11,970 nucleotides of DNA, taken from assembly GCA_012839395.1 (NCBI GenBank), contig DUNJ01000043.1, positions 1 through 11,970 on the forward strand, read 5' to 3'. The DNA is from Tepidimicrobium sp. (GTDB lineage: Bacteria; Bacillota; Clostridia; Tissierellales; Tepidimicrobiaceae). The notes below the pieces were generated by a model, which saw only the letters and a list, made by a program, of their open reading frames with translations, did no database searches and was not told the origin of the DNA. Positions 1 to 6,142 of this stretch are shown piece by piece (positions within the stretch are counted from its first letter, which is position 1; every line of letters begins with the position of its first letter). A program made the translations under genes and the position numbers.

Positions 1-98
1 GGATATTGCTATTTCCGGTTCCTCGTAGGGGGCGAAAGCCACAAACCATATGGTTTGTGGCTTTCGCCCCCTACGAGGAACCGGAAATAGCAATATCC
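1..98. repeat. Perfect 98-bp palindrome at the window edge
   Basis: Bases 1-49 are the exact reverse complement of bases 50-98, with no spacer; the centre is CCATATGG at 46-53. The right arm continues into conserved PBP2 coding sequence, while the left arm read in the same frame gives residues unlike PBP2. The left arm is therefore an antisense copy of the gene rather than its real upstream part. A zero-spacer, mismatch-free inverted repeat at the very end of a sequence is typical of a fold-back or chimeric read, or of contig-end misassembly. A true genomic palindrome of this size inside an essential gene would be unstable and would disrupt it. A read-through of a covalently closed hairpin end is a remote alternative. 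Confidence 0.95.
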
Positions 99-230
99 GT
101 AGTTCTGTTCCAGGGGGGAAGCGGTGGATATGCAGGTCCAGTAGCTAGGGAGATAATAGCGGAATATATGGGTTTAAATGAAAAAACAACTAAGGGGGAA
201 GAACCTTATAAAACTGAATTGGCGAGGTAA
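51..230 (+). CDS. mrdA: Penicillin-binding protein 2, C-terminal fragment (5' end missing)
   Basis: This is the last 59 residues of a class B penicillin-binding protein of the PBP2/MrdA type, the transpeptidase that cross-links peptidoglycan during cell elongation, working with RodA outside the membrane. The visible part starts at the Trp of WFVAFAPYEEPEIAIS, the conserved stretch that follows the KTG box in this family, and continues with GGSGGYAGPVAREI, which precedes the C-terminal helix. The catalytic SxxK, SxN and KTG motifs would lie upstream of the window. Reliable coding starts near base 51, because bases 1-49 are a mirrored copy of this gene. The position just before minC fits the common mreBCD-pbp2-minCDE order. 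The family is clear; PBP2 rather than another class B PBP is inferred from context. Confidence 0.82.
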   Translation, partial: WFVAFAPYEEPEIAISVVLFQGGSGGYAGPVAREIIAEYMGLNEKTTKGEEPYKTELAR

Positions 231-249
231 TAGATCGCCAATTTAGTTT
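211..249 (+). other. Stem-loop over the PBP2 stop codon, upstream of minC
   Basis: Bases 211-225 pair with 235-249 in a 15-bp stem containing one G-U wobble (216/244) and a 9-base loop (226-234). The PBP2 stop codon (228-230) lies in the loop. No T-run follows, so it is not a standard intrinsic terminator. It ends 19 bases before the minC start. Possible roles are transcript processing or 3'-end protection, or damping of translation between pbp2 and minC; these are inferences. Confidence 0.6.
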
Positions 250-268
250 CAAAACTATGGGGGTATTA

Positions 269-898
269 ATGGTGAAGGAAGGATTTGTAAGTTTCAGAGG
301 TATAAAAGAAGGAATATATATCCACGTAAAAAAAGGAGATTTCAATCGTATAAAGGTAGAATTGATTGAAAAGTTAAAGAAATCTATAGATTTCTTTAGA
401 GGTGCAAATATATTGGGCATAAGGGGAGAAGATCTTTCCGAAAGCCAAAAAAAAGAACTATTCCAGATAATAGAAGAAGAATATAAGCTATCTTTGTCCA
501 AGCAAGGATTGCCCTCACATCTGGAAATAGGGGATATCAATAGGGAAATCACCAAGAGCATGACCAAATTCATTAGCTCCACCATAAGATCTGGGCAGAT
601 CATAGAACATGATGGTAGCATAGTCATCATAGGTGATGTAAATCCAGGGGCTTTGATCAGGGCGAAGGGAAATATAGTCATATTGGGAAGCTTAAAAGGG
701 GTTGCCCATGCGGGAATAGATGGAAACGATAAGGCTATAATAGCAGCCTATGATCTACAGCCAACCCAATTGAGAATAGGAAATATCATCGGTAGAAAAC
801 CCGATGGAGAGGTAGTTGCATCCGACTTGCCAGAAGTTGCTAGAGTCTACAACGGAGAAGTATTGATAGAACCATATTTACGGAAAAACAATAGATAG
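269..898 (+). CDS. minC: Septum site-determining protein MinC
   Basis: MinC is the FtsZ-antagonising part of the Min system. Carried by MinD at the membrane, it stops Z-ring assembly away from midcell. The 209-residue product has an N-terminal domain (about residues 1-95) that acts on FtsZ, then a C-terminal beta-helix domain (about 105-200) for dimerisation and MinD binding. The RSGQ motif at 107-110 opens the second domain, followed by glycine-rich rungs including GNIVILGSLKGVAHAG and the LQPTQLRIG segment, all hallmarks of MinC. An ATG 12 bases upstream (257) is in frame but has no ribosome site. The ATG at 269 has GGGGG at 259-263 with a 5-base spacer, so it is preferred. minD follows after 12 bases, indicating co-translation. 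Confidence 0.95.
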   Translation: MVKEGFVSFRGIKEGIYIHVKKGDFNRIKVELIEKLKKSIDFFRGANILGIRGEDLSESQKKELFQIIEEEYKLSLSKQGLPSHLEIGDINREITKSMTKFISSTIRSGQIIEHDGSIVIIGDVNPGALIRAKGNIVILGSLKGVAHAGIDGNDKAIIAAYDLQPTQLRIGNIIGRKPDGEVVASDLPEVARVYNGEVLIEPYLRKNNR

Positions 899-910
899 GG
901 GGAATCGTAG

Positions 911-1705
911 ATGGGAAGAGCGATAGTAATAACCTCGGGAAAAGGCGGGGTAGGGAAGACCACTACAGCTGCCAATATAGGAACAGGATTGGCAATACTG
1001 GGAAATAAGGTTGTGGTGGTGGATACCGACATAGGTCTTAGAAACTTGGATGTAGTTATGGGCCTGGAAAATAGAATAGTATACGATATAGTGGACGTAG
1101 TAGAGGGAACCTGTAGGCTACGCCAGGGACTCATAAGGGATAAGCGCTATGAAGGGCTATTCCTATTGCCTGCAGCACAGACAAAGGATAAGACAGCTCT
1201 TAAACCGGAGCAGATGTTTGAACTTGTAAGTCGGTTGAAGGAAGAATTCGACTATATAATAGTGGATTCACCTGCTGGAATAGAACAAGGATTTCAAAAT
1301 TCAATAGCAGGGGCGGATGAGGCCTACATAGTTACCACGCCCGAAATATCGGCTGTAAGGGATGCGGATAGGGTAATAGGTCTACTGGAAGCTAGGGGAT
1401 TGGACAACCCTAAACTAATAATCAATCGAATCAGGCAGGATATGGTAGATAGAGGAGATATGATGAATGTAGAGGATATAGTGGATATACTGGCGGTAGA
1501 CCTAATAGGGGTAATACCCGATGACGAAGCGGTGGTAATATCTACAAACAAGGGCGAACCCGTAATAACCGAAGAGGAACCCCTATCGGCAAAGGCTTTT
1601 AAAAACATTTGCAATAGAATCGTAGGAGAGGAAGTAGAGCTTTTGGATCTACAATATGATGAAGGGAAATTTAGCAAGTTGATCAAACTGCTATTTAGCA
1701 GGTAA
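911..1705 (+). CDS. minD: Septum site-determining ATPase MinD
   Basis: MinD is a ParA/MinD-family ATPase that dimerises on ATP, binds the membrane, recruits MinC and is released by MinE. The deviant Walker A motif GKGGVGKTT lies at residues 10-18, with the signature lysine K11. The A' segment VVVVDTDIGLRNLD is at 34-47, with D40 as the expected catalytic aspartate. Walker B is DYIIVDSPAG (114-123). The end, FSKLIKLLFSR (254-264), is an amphipathic basic-hydrophobic helix, as expected of the membrane-targeting sequence. The length of 264 residues is normal. The ATG is preceded by AGGGGGAA about 8 bases upstream. It sits between minC and minE with short gaps, so the three are one translational unit. 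Confidence 0.98.
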   Translation: MGRAIVITSGKGGVGKTTTAANIGTGLAILGNKVVVVDTDIGLRNLDVVMGLENRIVYDIVDVVEGTCRLRQGLIRDKRYEGLFLLPAAQTKDKTALKPEQMFELVSRLKEEFDYIIVDSPAGIEQGFQNSIAGADEAYIVTTPEISAVRDADRVIGLLEARGLDNPKLIINRIRQDMVDRGDMMNVEDIVDILAVDLIGVIPDDEAVVISTNKGEPVITEEEPLSAKAFKNICNRIVGEEVELLDLQYDEGKFSKLIKLLFSR

Positions 1706-1717
1706 GGGGGGATAGCT

Positions 1718-1999
1718 TTGGATTTGTTTAGAATATTTGGTAGGGAGGAAAAGAAGAGCAAGAACATAGCCAAGGAAAGGCTGAAGCTTGTATTGATTCA
1801 CGATAGGGCCCATATGTCGCCTAAATTTTTGGAGATGGTAGAAGGGGACATAATAAGGGTGATAAAGCAGTACGCTGAAATAGATGAGAATGAATTGGAT
1901 ATAAAGCTTACTAGGATGAAAAGGGAATCGGACAATATGCCCATGTCCGCCTTGGTAGCCAATATCCCAATAGTGAAGATAAAGGATATCGGAGAGTAG
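1718..1999 (+). CDS. minE: Cell division topological specificity factor MinE
   Basis: MinE stimulates the MinD ATPase and drives it off the membrane, producing the pole-to-pole oscillation that marks midcell. The 93-residue protein starts with an amphipathic membrane-binding stretch (MDLFRIFGRE), followed by the MinD-contact segment RLKLVLIHDRAHMSP (21-35), which is strongly conserved in MinE. The beta-rich topological domain fills the rest, ending in VANIPIVKIKD. The start is TTG, supported by a GGGGGGA ribosome site 6-7 bases upstream and by the correct family N-terminus. No convincing terminator follows. MinE means this organism probably uses the oscillating MinCDE system; no DivIVA/MinJ gene is seen here. 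Confidence 0.96.
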   Translation: MDLFRIFGREEKKSKNIAKERLKLVLIHDRAHMSPKFLEMVEGDIIRVIKQYAEIDENELDIKLTRMKRESDNMPMSALVANIPIVKIKDIGE

Positions 2000-2034
2000 A
2001 TGTTTTGGTTGAACTGTTAATAACTAAACAATCG

Positions 2035-2063
2035 TTGTATTTAGTCGATATTTTATATATAAT
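2035..2063 (+). promoter_or_regulatory. SigA-type promoter for the FMN lipoprotein gene
   Basis: The -35 box TTGTAT (2035-2040) and a perfect TATAAT -10 box (2058-2063) are separated by exactly 17 bases. Transcription would start near 2070, giving a leader of roughly 43 bases with the ribosome site GGAGGGA just before the ATG at 2113. The region between minE and the next gene is A/T-rich and holds nothing else recognisable. Confidence 0.8.
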
Positions 2064-2112
2064 GAAATAGGATTTTCACTTATACCAATCAAAAACTCTG
2101 GAGGGATATCAA

Positions 2113-2970
2113 ATGTTTAAAAGGTTAGGGTTATTGGTGTTAATAGTGGCACTAGTAGCAGCGGTTTTTACCGGCTGTGGGGGACAGGATACAACGGATG
2201 AAGAACAGCCTGAAACCGTTGAGGTGGACGAGCTGCAGGATGGAAAGTACTTAGTAAAGATGCCAGTTAGTGAACAGGGAAATTATCCAATGGCTCAAAT
2301 GGAAGTAGAAGATGGGGAGATAGTATCATTTAAATATGCTGAAATATTGGTAGATAGTGGAGAGGAAAAGAGCGAAGACAACTACGAGTATCAAGATGGA
2401 TTGGATGTCATCGCAAACCTAAATGAGCAGTTTAATGAGAAGAAAGACCTCAATGAGGTGGACTTCGATGCCGTATCAGGCGCTACATTTACCAAAGGGG
2501 AGTTTAAGAAGGCGGTAAACGAGCTATTGGTGATGGCCTCAAAAGGTGAAACCTATGAGCCCGTATACCTAGATGGGGAATATGAGGCAAAGGCGGAAGA
2601 GCCTAGCAACGATTGGTTGGCAGAGGTTGTAGTAATAGTAAGAGAAGGTCAAATCGTAGGCATAGATTATTCCGAGGTAGCAGTAAAGGATATGGATAGC
2701 AGCAAGGTAGTATTCGATGATGACAACAAACCGGTAATGGGCGCTGACGATAAGCCTAAGACGGAGCCTGTAAAGGTTAAGAAAGGGGACAAAAAGTCCA
2801 TAGAAAACTATGCTCATCTAGATGCTTTCGATGTAATAAAGGGAGTTCAAAAGCAGGTAATAGATAATAACGGAGTAGAGGATCTAAACCTAGATGGCAT
2901 CACAGGTGCTACTGGAACTAGGGAAACCATGCTAGACCTGATTGCAAAAGCATTGGAAGAAGCTAAGTAG
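2113..2970 (+). CDS. Lipoprotein with two FMN-binding (flavinylation) domains, PplA-like
   Basis: This is a 285-residue extracellular lipoprotein. A lipoprotein signal peptide ends in VFTGC, with C22 the lipidated cysteine, followed by an acidic linker (about 24-41). Two FMN-binding domains (PF04205 type) follow: domain 1 about 43-143 with SGAT at 122-125, and domain 2 about 153-283 with TGAT at 264-267. In this family, ApbE links FMN to the Thr of such [S/T]GA[S/T] motifs, so T125 and T267 are the predicted sites. The repeats align: GEEKSEDNYEYQDGLDVIAN in domain 1 matches GDKKSIENYAHLDAFDVIKG in domain 2. Domain 2 carries an extra Asp/Lys-rich insert (about 191-229). Size, anchoring and paired sites resemble Listeria PplA, a flavoprotein of extracellular electron transfer. 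An apbE gene follows at once. The electron-transfer role is inferred; no NADH dehydrogenase or quinone genes are nearby. Confidence 0.88.
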   Translation: MFKRLGLLVLIVALVAAVFTGCGGQDTTDEEQPETVEVDELQDGKYLVKMPVSEQGNYPMAQMEVEDGEIVSFKYAEILVDSGEEKSEDNYEYQDGLDVIANLNEQFNEKKDLNEVDFDAVSGATFTKGEFKKAVNELLVMASKGETYEPVYLDGEYEAKAEEPSNDWLAEVVVIVREGQIVGIDYSEVAVKDMDSSKVVFDDDNKPVMGADDKPKTEPVKVKKGDKKSIENYAHLDAFDVIKGVQKQVIDNNGVEDLNLDGITGATGTRETMLDLIAKALEEAK

Positions 2971-2972
2971 TA

Positions 2973-3016
2973 TATAAAACCCTAACACTATGTTAGGGTT
3001 TTATAAATATTTTTTT
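2973..3016 (+). terminator. Intrinsic terminator between the FMN lipoprotein gene and apbE
   Basis: A perfect 14-bp stem (2973-2986 with 2992-3005) encloses a 5-base loop, ACTAT. After 4 more bases there is a T7 run at 3010-3016. The stem core ACCCTAAC/GTTAGGGT is extended by A-T pairs. The T-run is slightly displaced, so termination may be partial, allowing reduced readthrough into apbE. No separate promoter for apbE is recognisable in the 63-base gap. Confidence 0.85.
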
Positions 3017-3033
3017 GGAAAGGATAATTTTAT

Positions 3034-4086
3034 ATGAGATTTAGAAGGTTTGCATTACTGATGGCGGTGCTCATGGCCCTGTTTTTTCTAGTTGCCTGTA
3101 AGGATGAAGTCGATACCAGGCCCTTAAGTAAGACGGAATTCTTAATGGATACAGTGATCCACCTTAGGATATATGACAACAAGGATCAAAAGGCATTGGA
3201 TGCTGCCATCGATAGGTTGAAAGAGATAGAGAGTAGGATGAGCTCCCACGTAGACACCAGCGATGTAAGCCAAATAAATAAAAATGCAGGAATCAAGCCC
3301 GTAGAGGTTCATGATGATGTATACTATGTAATAGAAAGGGCAAAATACTTTGCGGAGATAAGCGATGGAGCTTACGAGCCTACCATTGGACCATTGGTAG
3401 ACCTATGGAATATAACCGGCAAGGGTAAAGGGGAGAGAAAGTCCATACCTACCCAAGATAAAATAGAGGAGAAGGTGGAACTTGTAAACTATAAGGACTT
3501 GCAGCTATTGGATCATAATAGGGTGTATCTAAATAGGAAGGGAATGAAGTTGGATTTAGGCGGGATTGCCAAAGGCTATGCTGCTGATGAGGTGAAGAGG
3601 ATATTCAATGAACATGGAGTAAATAAAGCCATAGTAGATTTAGGGGGAAATATATATGCACTGGGAAGCAAGGGCAAAGGGGAACCATGGAGGATAGGCA
3701 TACAGGATCCATTCGATGTAACAGGAAAGTATATAGGTATATTGAGGGTAGAGGAGAAATCGGTGGTGACATCAGGAGACTATGAGAGATATTTTACATA
3801 CAAGGGTAAAAAGTACCACCATATAATGGACTCGAAAACTGGATACCCATCCGATAATGAATTAGCCGGCGTTAGCATAATATCTGATAAATCCATAGAT
3901 GGAGACGCCCTATCCACAGCTCTGTTCGTACTAGGTACTGAAGAAGGTACAAAGATGTTGAATAAGCTGGAAGGTGTGGAAGGCATATTTGTAAGCAAGA
4001 ATAAAGAGGTAACAATTCCCAAAAACCTAAAGAATAATTTTACGTTGCCCAATGGAAATGCAAAGCTTAAAATAAACCCCAATTAA
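3034..4086 (+). CDS. apbE: FAD:protein FMN transferase ApbE, lipoprotein form
   Basis: ApbE takes FMN from FAD and attaches it covalently to a threonine or serine in [S/T]GA[S/T] sites of exported flavoproteins, using Mg2+. The 350-residue product has a lipoprotein signal ending in FLVAC (C22), so it acts outside the membrane, as FmnB does in Listeria. Visible family blocks are FLMDT (36-40), SDGAYEPTIGPLVDLWNI (110-127), LDLGGIAKGYAAD (173-185), VDLGGNIYALG (201-211), VVTSGDYERYF (244-254), HHIMDSKTGYP (262-272) and the metal-binding SIDGDALSTALFVLG (287-301). No key block is missing. The neighbouring lipoprotein carries two matching target motifs, so it is the obvious substrate. The ribosome site is GGAAAGGA; expression probably depends on readthrough of the preceding terminator. 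Confidence 0.95.
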   Translation: MRFRRFALLMAVLMALFFLVACKDEVDTRPLSKTEFLMDTVIHLRIYDNKDQKALDAAIDRLKEIESRMSSHVDTSDVSQINKNAGIKPVEVHDDVYYVIERAKYFAEISDGAYEPTIGPLVDLWNITGKGKGERKSIPTQDKIEEKVELVNYKDLQLLDHNRVYLNRKGMKLDLGGIAKGYAADEVKRIFNEHGVNKAIVDLGGNIYALGSKGKGEPWRIGIQDPFDVTGKYIGILRVEEKSVVTSGDYERYFTYKGKKYHHIMDSKTGYPSDNELAGVSIISDKSIDGDALSTALFVLGTEEGTKMLNKLEGVEGIFVSKNKEVTIPKNLKNNFTLPNGNAKLKINPN

Positions 4087-4145
4087 TTTGGAATAAAACC
4101 TGCCTTGTCTAAATATCCTAATAGTAGATTGGGGTGGGTGATTTT

Positions 4146-4841
4146 ATGAATAGAAGAAGGTACAGTAGAGGCAATAATACCATATGGAAATTTATAAGGA
4201 ATAGGATTCGCTATAGCCTAAATATAGGGCAGATAATCTGTGTAATATTAATATTATTTATAATATTAATATTAAAGCTATTGAACAATAGTATATCTAC
4301 CAATGTAATCCAGATAATAGATAGGGGAATAAACTACGAGTTTAGCATAAAAGAGGATGGAGACAGGATATTGGGCTATAGCAAGAAGCTAATGAAACTA
4401 TCCCAAGATGCCCTATCGGTATTTAAATTGGGGGATCGCTCCAGGTATAAACCGCCTATTAAGGGGAGTATATATAATCCCTTTGGGGAGACCGTATACC
4501 TGGATGGAAAGACCTCGTTTAACGAAGGGGTGGATATAATCCCCAACGATGATAAGGAACCCGTGGCCATTCAAAAAGGAGTGGTAAAAAAGGTTGAAGA
4601 TAGGGATGCTAAGGGATACTTTGTCACCATAGAGCATGAAGACATGACTACCGTATATGGCTACCTCATATCCACCTATGTATCCAAGGGGGAGCAGGTG
4701 GAAGAGGGGGATAAAATAGGTAGCCTTGGAACCAATAAGGATGGAAATAAGTATCTGCATTTTCAAGTTTGGATAAATGGCAAACCTGTAAATCCAACAG
4801 ATTACATAGATTTTCAGAAGAAGGGCTGGTTCTCAACTTAG
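4146..4841 (+). CDS. Membrane-anchored LytM/M23-domain protein, SpoIVFA-like, degenerate active site
   Basis: The 231-residue product has a basic cytoplasmic N-terminus, one membrane segment (about 25-46), a linker, and an M23/LytM domain (about 110-222). M23 peptidases bind zinc through HxxxD and the last His of HxH. Here the first His is N126 (FNEGVD; D130 is kept), the TxYxH His is Y173, and HxH reads Y203-L-H205. Two usual His positions and one zinc ligand are thus lost, so peptidase activity is unlikely. Degenerate LytM proteins with one membrane span include SpoIVFA, which holds SpoIVFB in check during sporulation, and SpoIIQ. The position between minCDE and rplU is where Bacillus carries spoIVFA, hence this call, but no spoIVFB follows. 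A GTG at 4134 is in frame, but GGGGTGGG sits on it as the ribosome site for ATG 4146. No clear promoter is visible. Confidence 0.72.
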   Translation: MNRRRYSRGNNTIWKFIRNRIRYSLNIGQIICVILILFIILILKLLNNSISTNVIQIIDRGINYEFSIKEDGDRILGYSKKLMKLSQDALSVFKLGDRSRYKPPIKGSIYNPFGETVYLDGKTSFNEGVDIIPNDDKEPVAIQKGVVKKVEDRDAKGYFVTIEHEDMTTVYGYLISTYVSKGEQVEEGDKIGSLGTNKDGNKYLHFQVWINGKPVNPTDYIDFQKKGWFST

Positions 4842-4875
4842 GTATGATGATTACTTGCAGCTGGGAGAGATACAG

Positions 4876-6111
4876 ATGAATTATATTTTTATAGACTCTC
4901 AAGATGGAATTGAAAGGGTAGGGGTAGTGGAAGATGGACAACTTGTAGAGTTTTATATGGACGAAGAGGATGAGGAAGGGCTAGCGGGAAATATATATAG
5001 GGCCAAGGTTATAAACGTACTAAAGGGCATGGAGGCAGCCTTTGTAGATATTGGAGAGGAGAAGAACGCCTATTTATATGTAAAAGATGCCCTACCAAAG
5101 GAATTAATGTATGGGAAGGAAAAGGTCAATATACAGGATATAGTAAAGGGCGGAGATGATCTAATAGTGCAGGTTTTAAAGGAGCCTACGGATACCAAAG
5201 GTCCTAAGGTAACCACCCACATAACCATTCCGGGAAGGTTTTTGGTACTAACCCCTTTTTCCAATAGGATCAATATATCCAGAAAGATAGAGGATCCACT
5301 GGAAATCGATAGATTAAGGGGCATCGGCCTAGATATGAGGAAAAACGATTTAGGATTTATATTTAGAACCAGATCCCAGGGAGTGGATAAGGAACAATTG
5401 ATTAGGGAATATGAAGTTTTGGTGGCTATATATAAGAAGATTCAAAGGGAGAGAAACTTTTTACCCAGTCCTAAGCTGGTATATAAGGAGATGGATCTGA
5501 TCCATCAAACCGTTAGGGATGTATTTGGTCCCCATATGGAAAGGATAATAGTGAACGATAGAAAAAAATATGAAAGTCTATTAAACCTTCAGGATACCAT
5601 ATCCCCTAGGCTAGAAGAAAAGCTATATTACGATAAACGCTTCTCCGTATCCTCCCATGCGGATATAATGAGGCAGATCCAATCGGCTCTAGCTAGGAGG
5701 GTGGGGCTAGGGGATAGGGGATATATAATTATAGATGAGCTGGAAGCTTTGACTGCAATAGATGTAAATACTGGTACATTTACAGGAAATAGAAGCCTGG
5801 AGGACACGGTGGTTAGGACCAATCTTAGGGCGGCTGAGGAGATAGCCAAGCAGATTCGCCTTAGGGATTTAAGTGGGATCATAATAATAGACTTTATAGA
5901 TATGAAAGAAGATAAAGATGTGGATTTAGTTCTAAATAGGCTAGAGGATTGCTTAAGCAAGGATAGAAATAGGGCCAATATAATCGGGATAACCAAACTA
6001 GGACTGGTAGAATTGACCAGGAAAAAGGTTAGAAATAGTCTTAGCAGTAGCTATATGAATCCATGTCCCCATTGTAGGGGAAGGGGCAGGATTTTGAACA
6101 AATCATATTGA
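4876..6111 (+). CDS. rng: Ribonuclease E/G family endoribonuclease (RNase G)
   Basis: RNase E/G enzymes cut single-stranded A/U-rich RNA in mRNA decay and rRNA processing. The 411-residue product has an S1 domain (about 35-125, with GNIYRAKVINVLKGMEAAFVDIG) and the RNase H-like and DNase I-like regions. The magnesium aspartates are visible as D296 (LTAIDVNTG) and D339 (IIIIDFIDM), 43 residues apart as in E. coli RNase E (D303/D346). The Zn-link CPHC is at 397-400. The protein stops 11 residues later, whereas E. coli RNase G runs to about 489; the C-terminal small domain is therefore missing. ATG 4876 is chosen because GGGAGAG lies 6 bases upstream; an in-frame TTG at 4855 has no such site. 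The stop codon overlaps the rplU promoter -35 box. Confidence 0.93.
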   Translation: MNYIFIDSQDGIERVGVVEDGQLVEFYMDEEDEEGLAGNIYRAKVINVLKGMEAAFVDIGEEKNAYLYVKDALPKELMYGKEKVNIQDIVKGGDDLIVQVLKEPTDTKGPKVTTHITIPGRFLVLTPFSNRINISRKIEDPLEIDRLRGIGLDMRKNDLGFIFRTRSQGVDKEQLIREYEVLVAIYKKIQRERNFLPSPKLVYKEMDLIHQTVRDVFGPHMERIIVNDRKKYESLLNLQDTISPRLEEKLYYDKRFSVSSHADIMRQIQSALARRVGLGDRGYIIIDELEALTAIDVNTGTFTGNRSLEDTVVRTNLRAAEEIAKQIRLRDLSGIIIIDFIDMKEDKDVDLVLNRLEDCLSKDRNRANIIGITKLGLVELTRKKVRNSLSSSYMNPCPHCRGRGRILNKSY

Positions 6112-6136
6112 CAAAGCCCAACCTTTCTGTTAGAAT
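6108..6136 (+). promoter_or_regulatory. SigA promoter for rplU-prp-rpmA
   Basis: A perfect TTGACA (6108-6113) is followed by a 17-base spacer and TAGAAT (6131-6136). The rng stop codon TGA (6109-6111) lies inside the -35 box. Transcription should begin near 6143, at the start of the structured L21 leader. Confidence 0.9.
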
Positions 6137-6142
6137 TTTAGG

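Noticed and set aside
6..50. Apparent start codon and first 15 residues of the PBP2 reading frame
   Set aside because: They lie in the mirrored arm of the palindrome and do not resemble PBP2; the gene truly enters from outside the window.
257..268. Earlier ATG start for minC
   Set aside because: The GGGGG ribosome site begins inside this ATG and serves the ATG at 269.
2000..2034. Possible terminator hairpin after minE
   Set aside because: Only a weak, interrupted pairing (TGTTTTGGTT with AACTAAACA) is found, with no T-run, so it was not annotated.
4087..4145. Possible promoter (SigA or sporulation SigE) before the LytM gene
   Set aside because: TTGGAA and TTGTCT are present, but no -10 box lies at a proper distance, and no convincing SigE-type match was seen.
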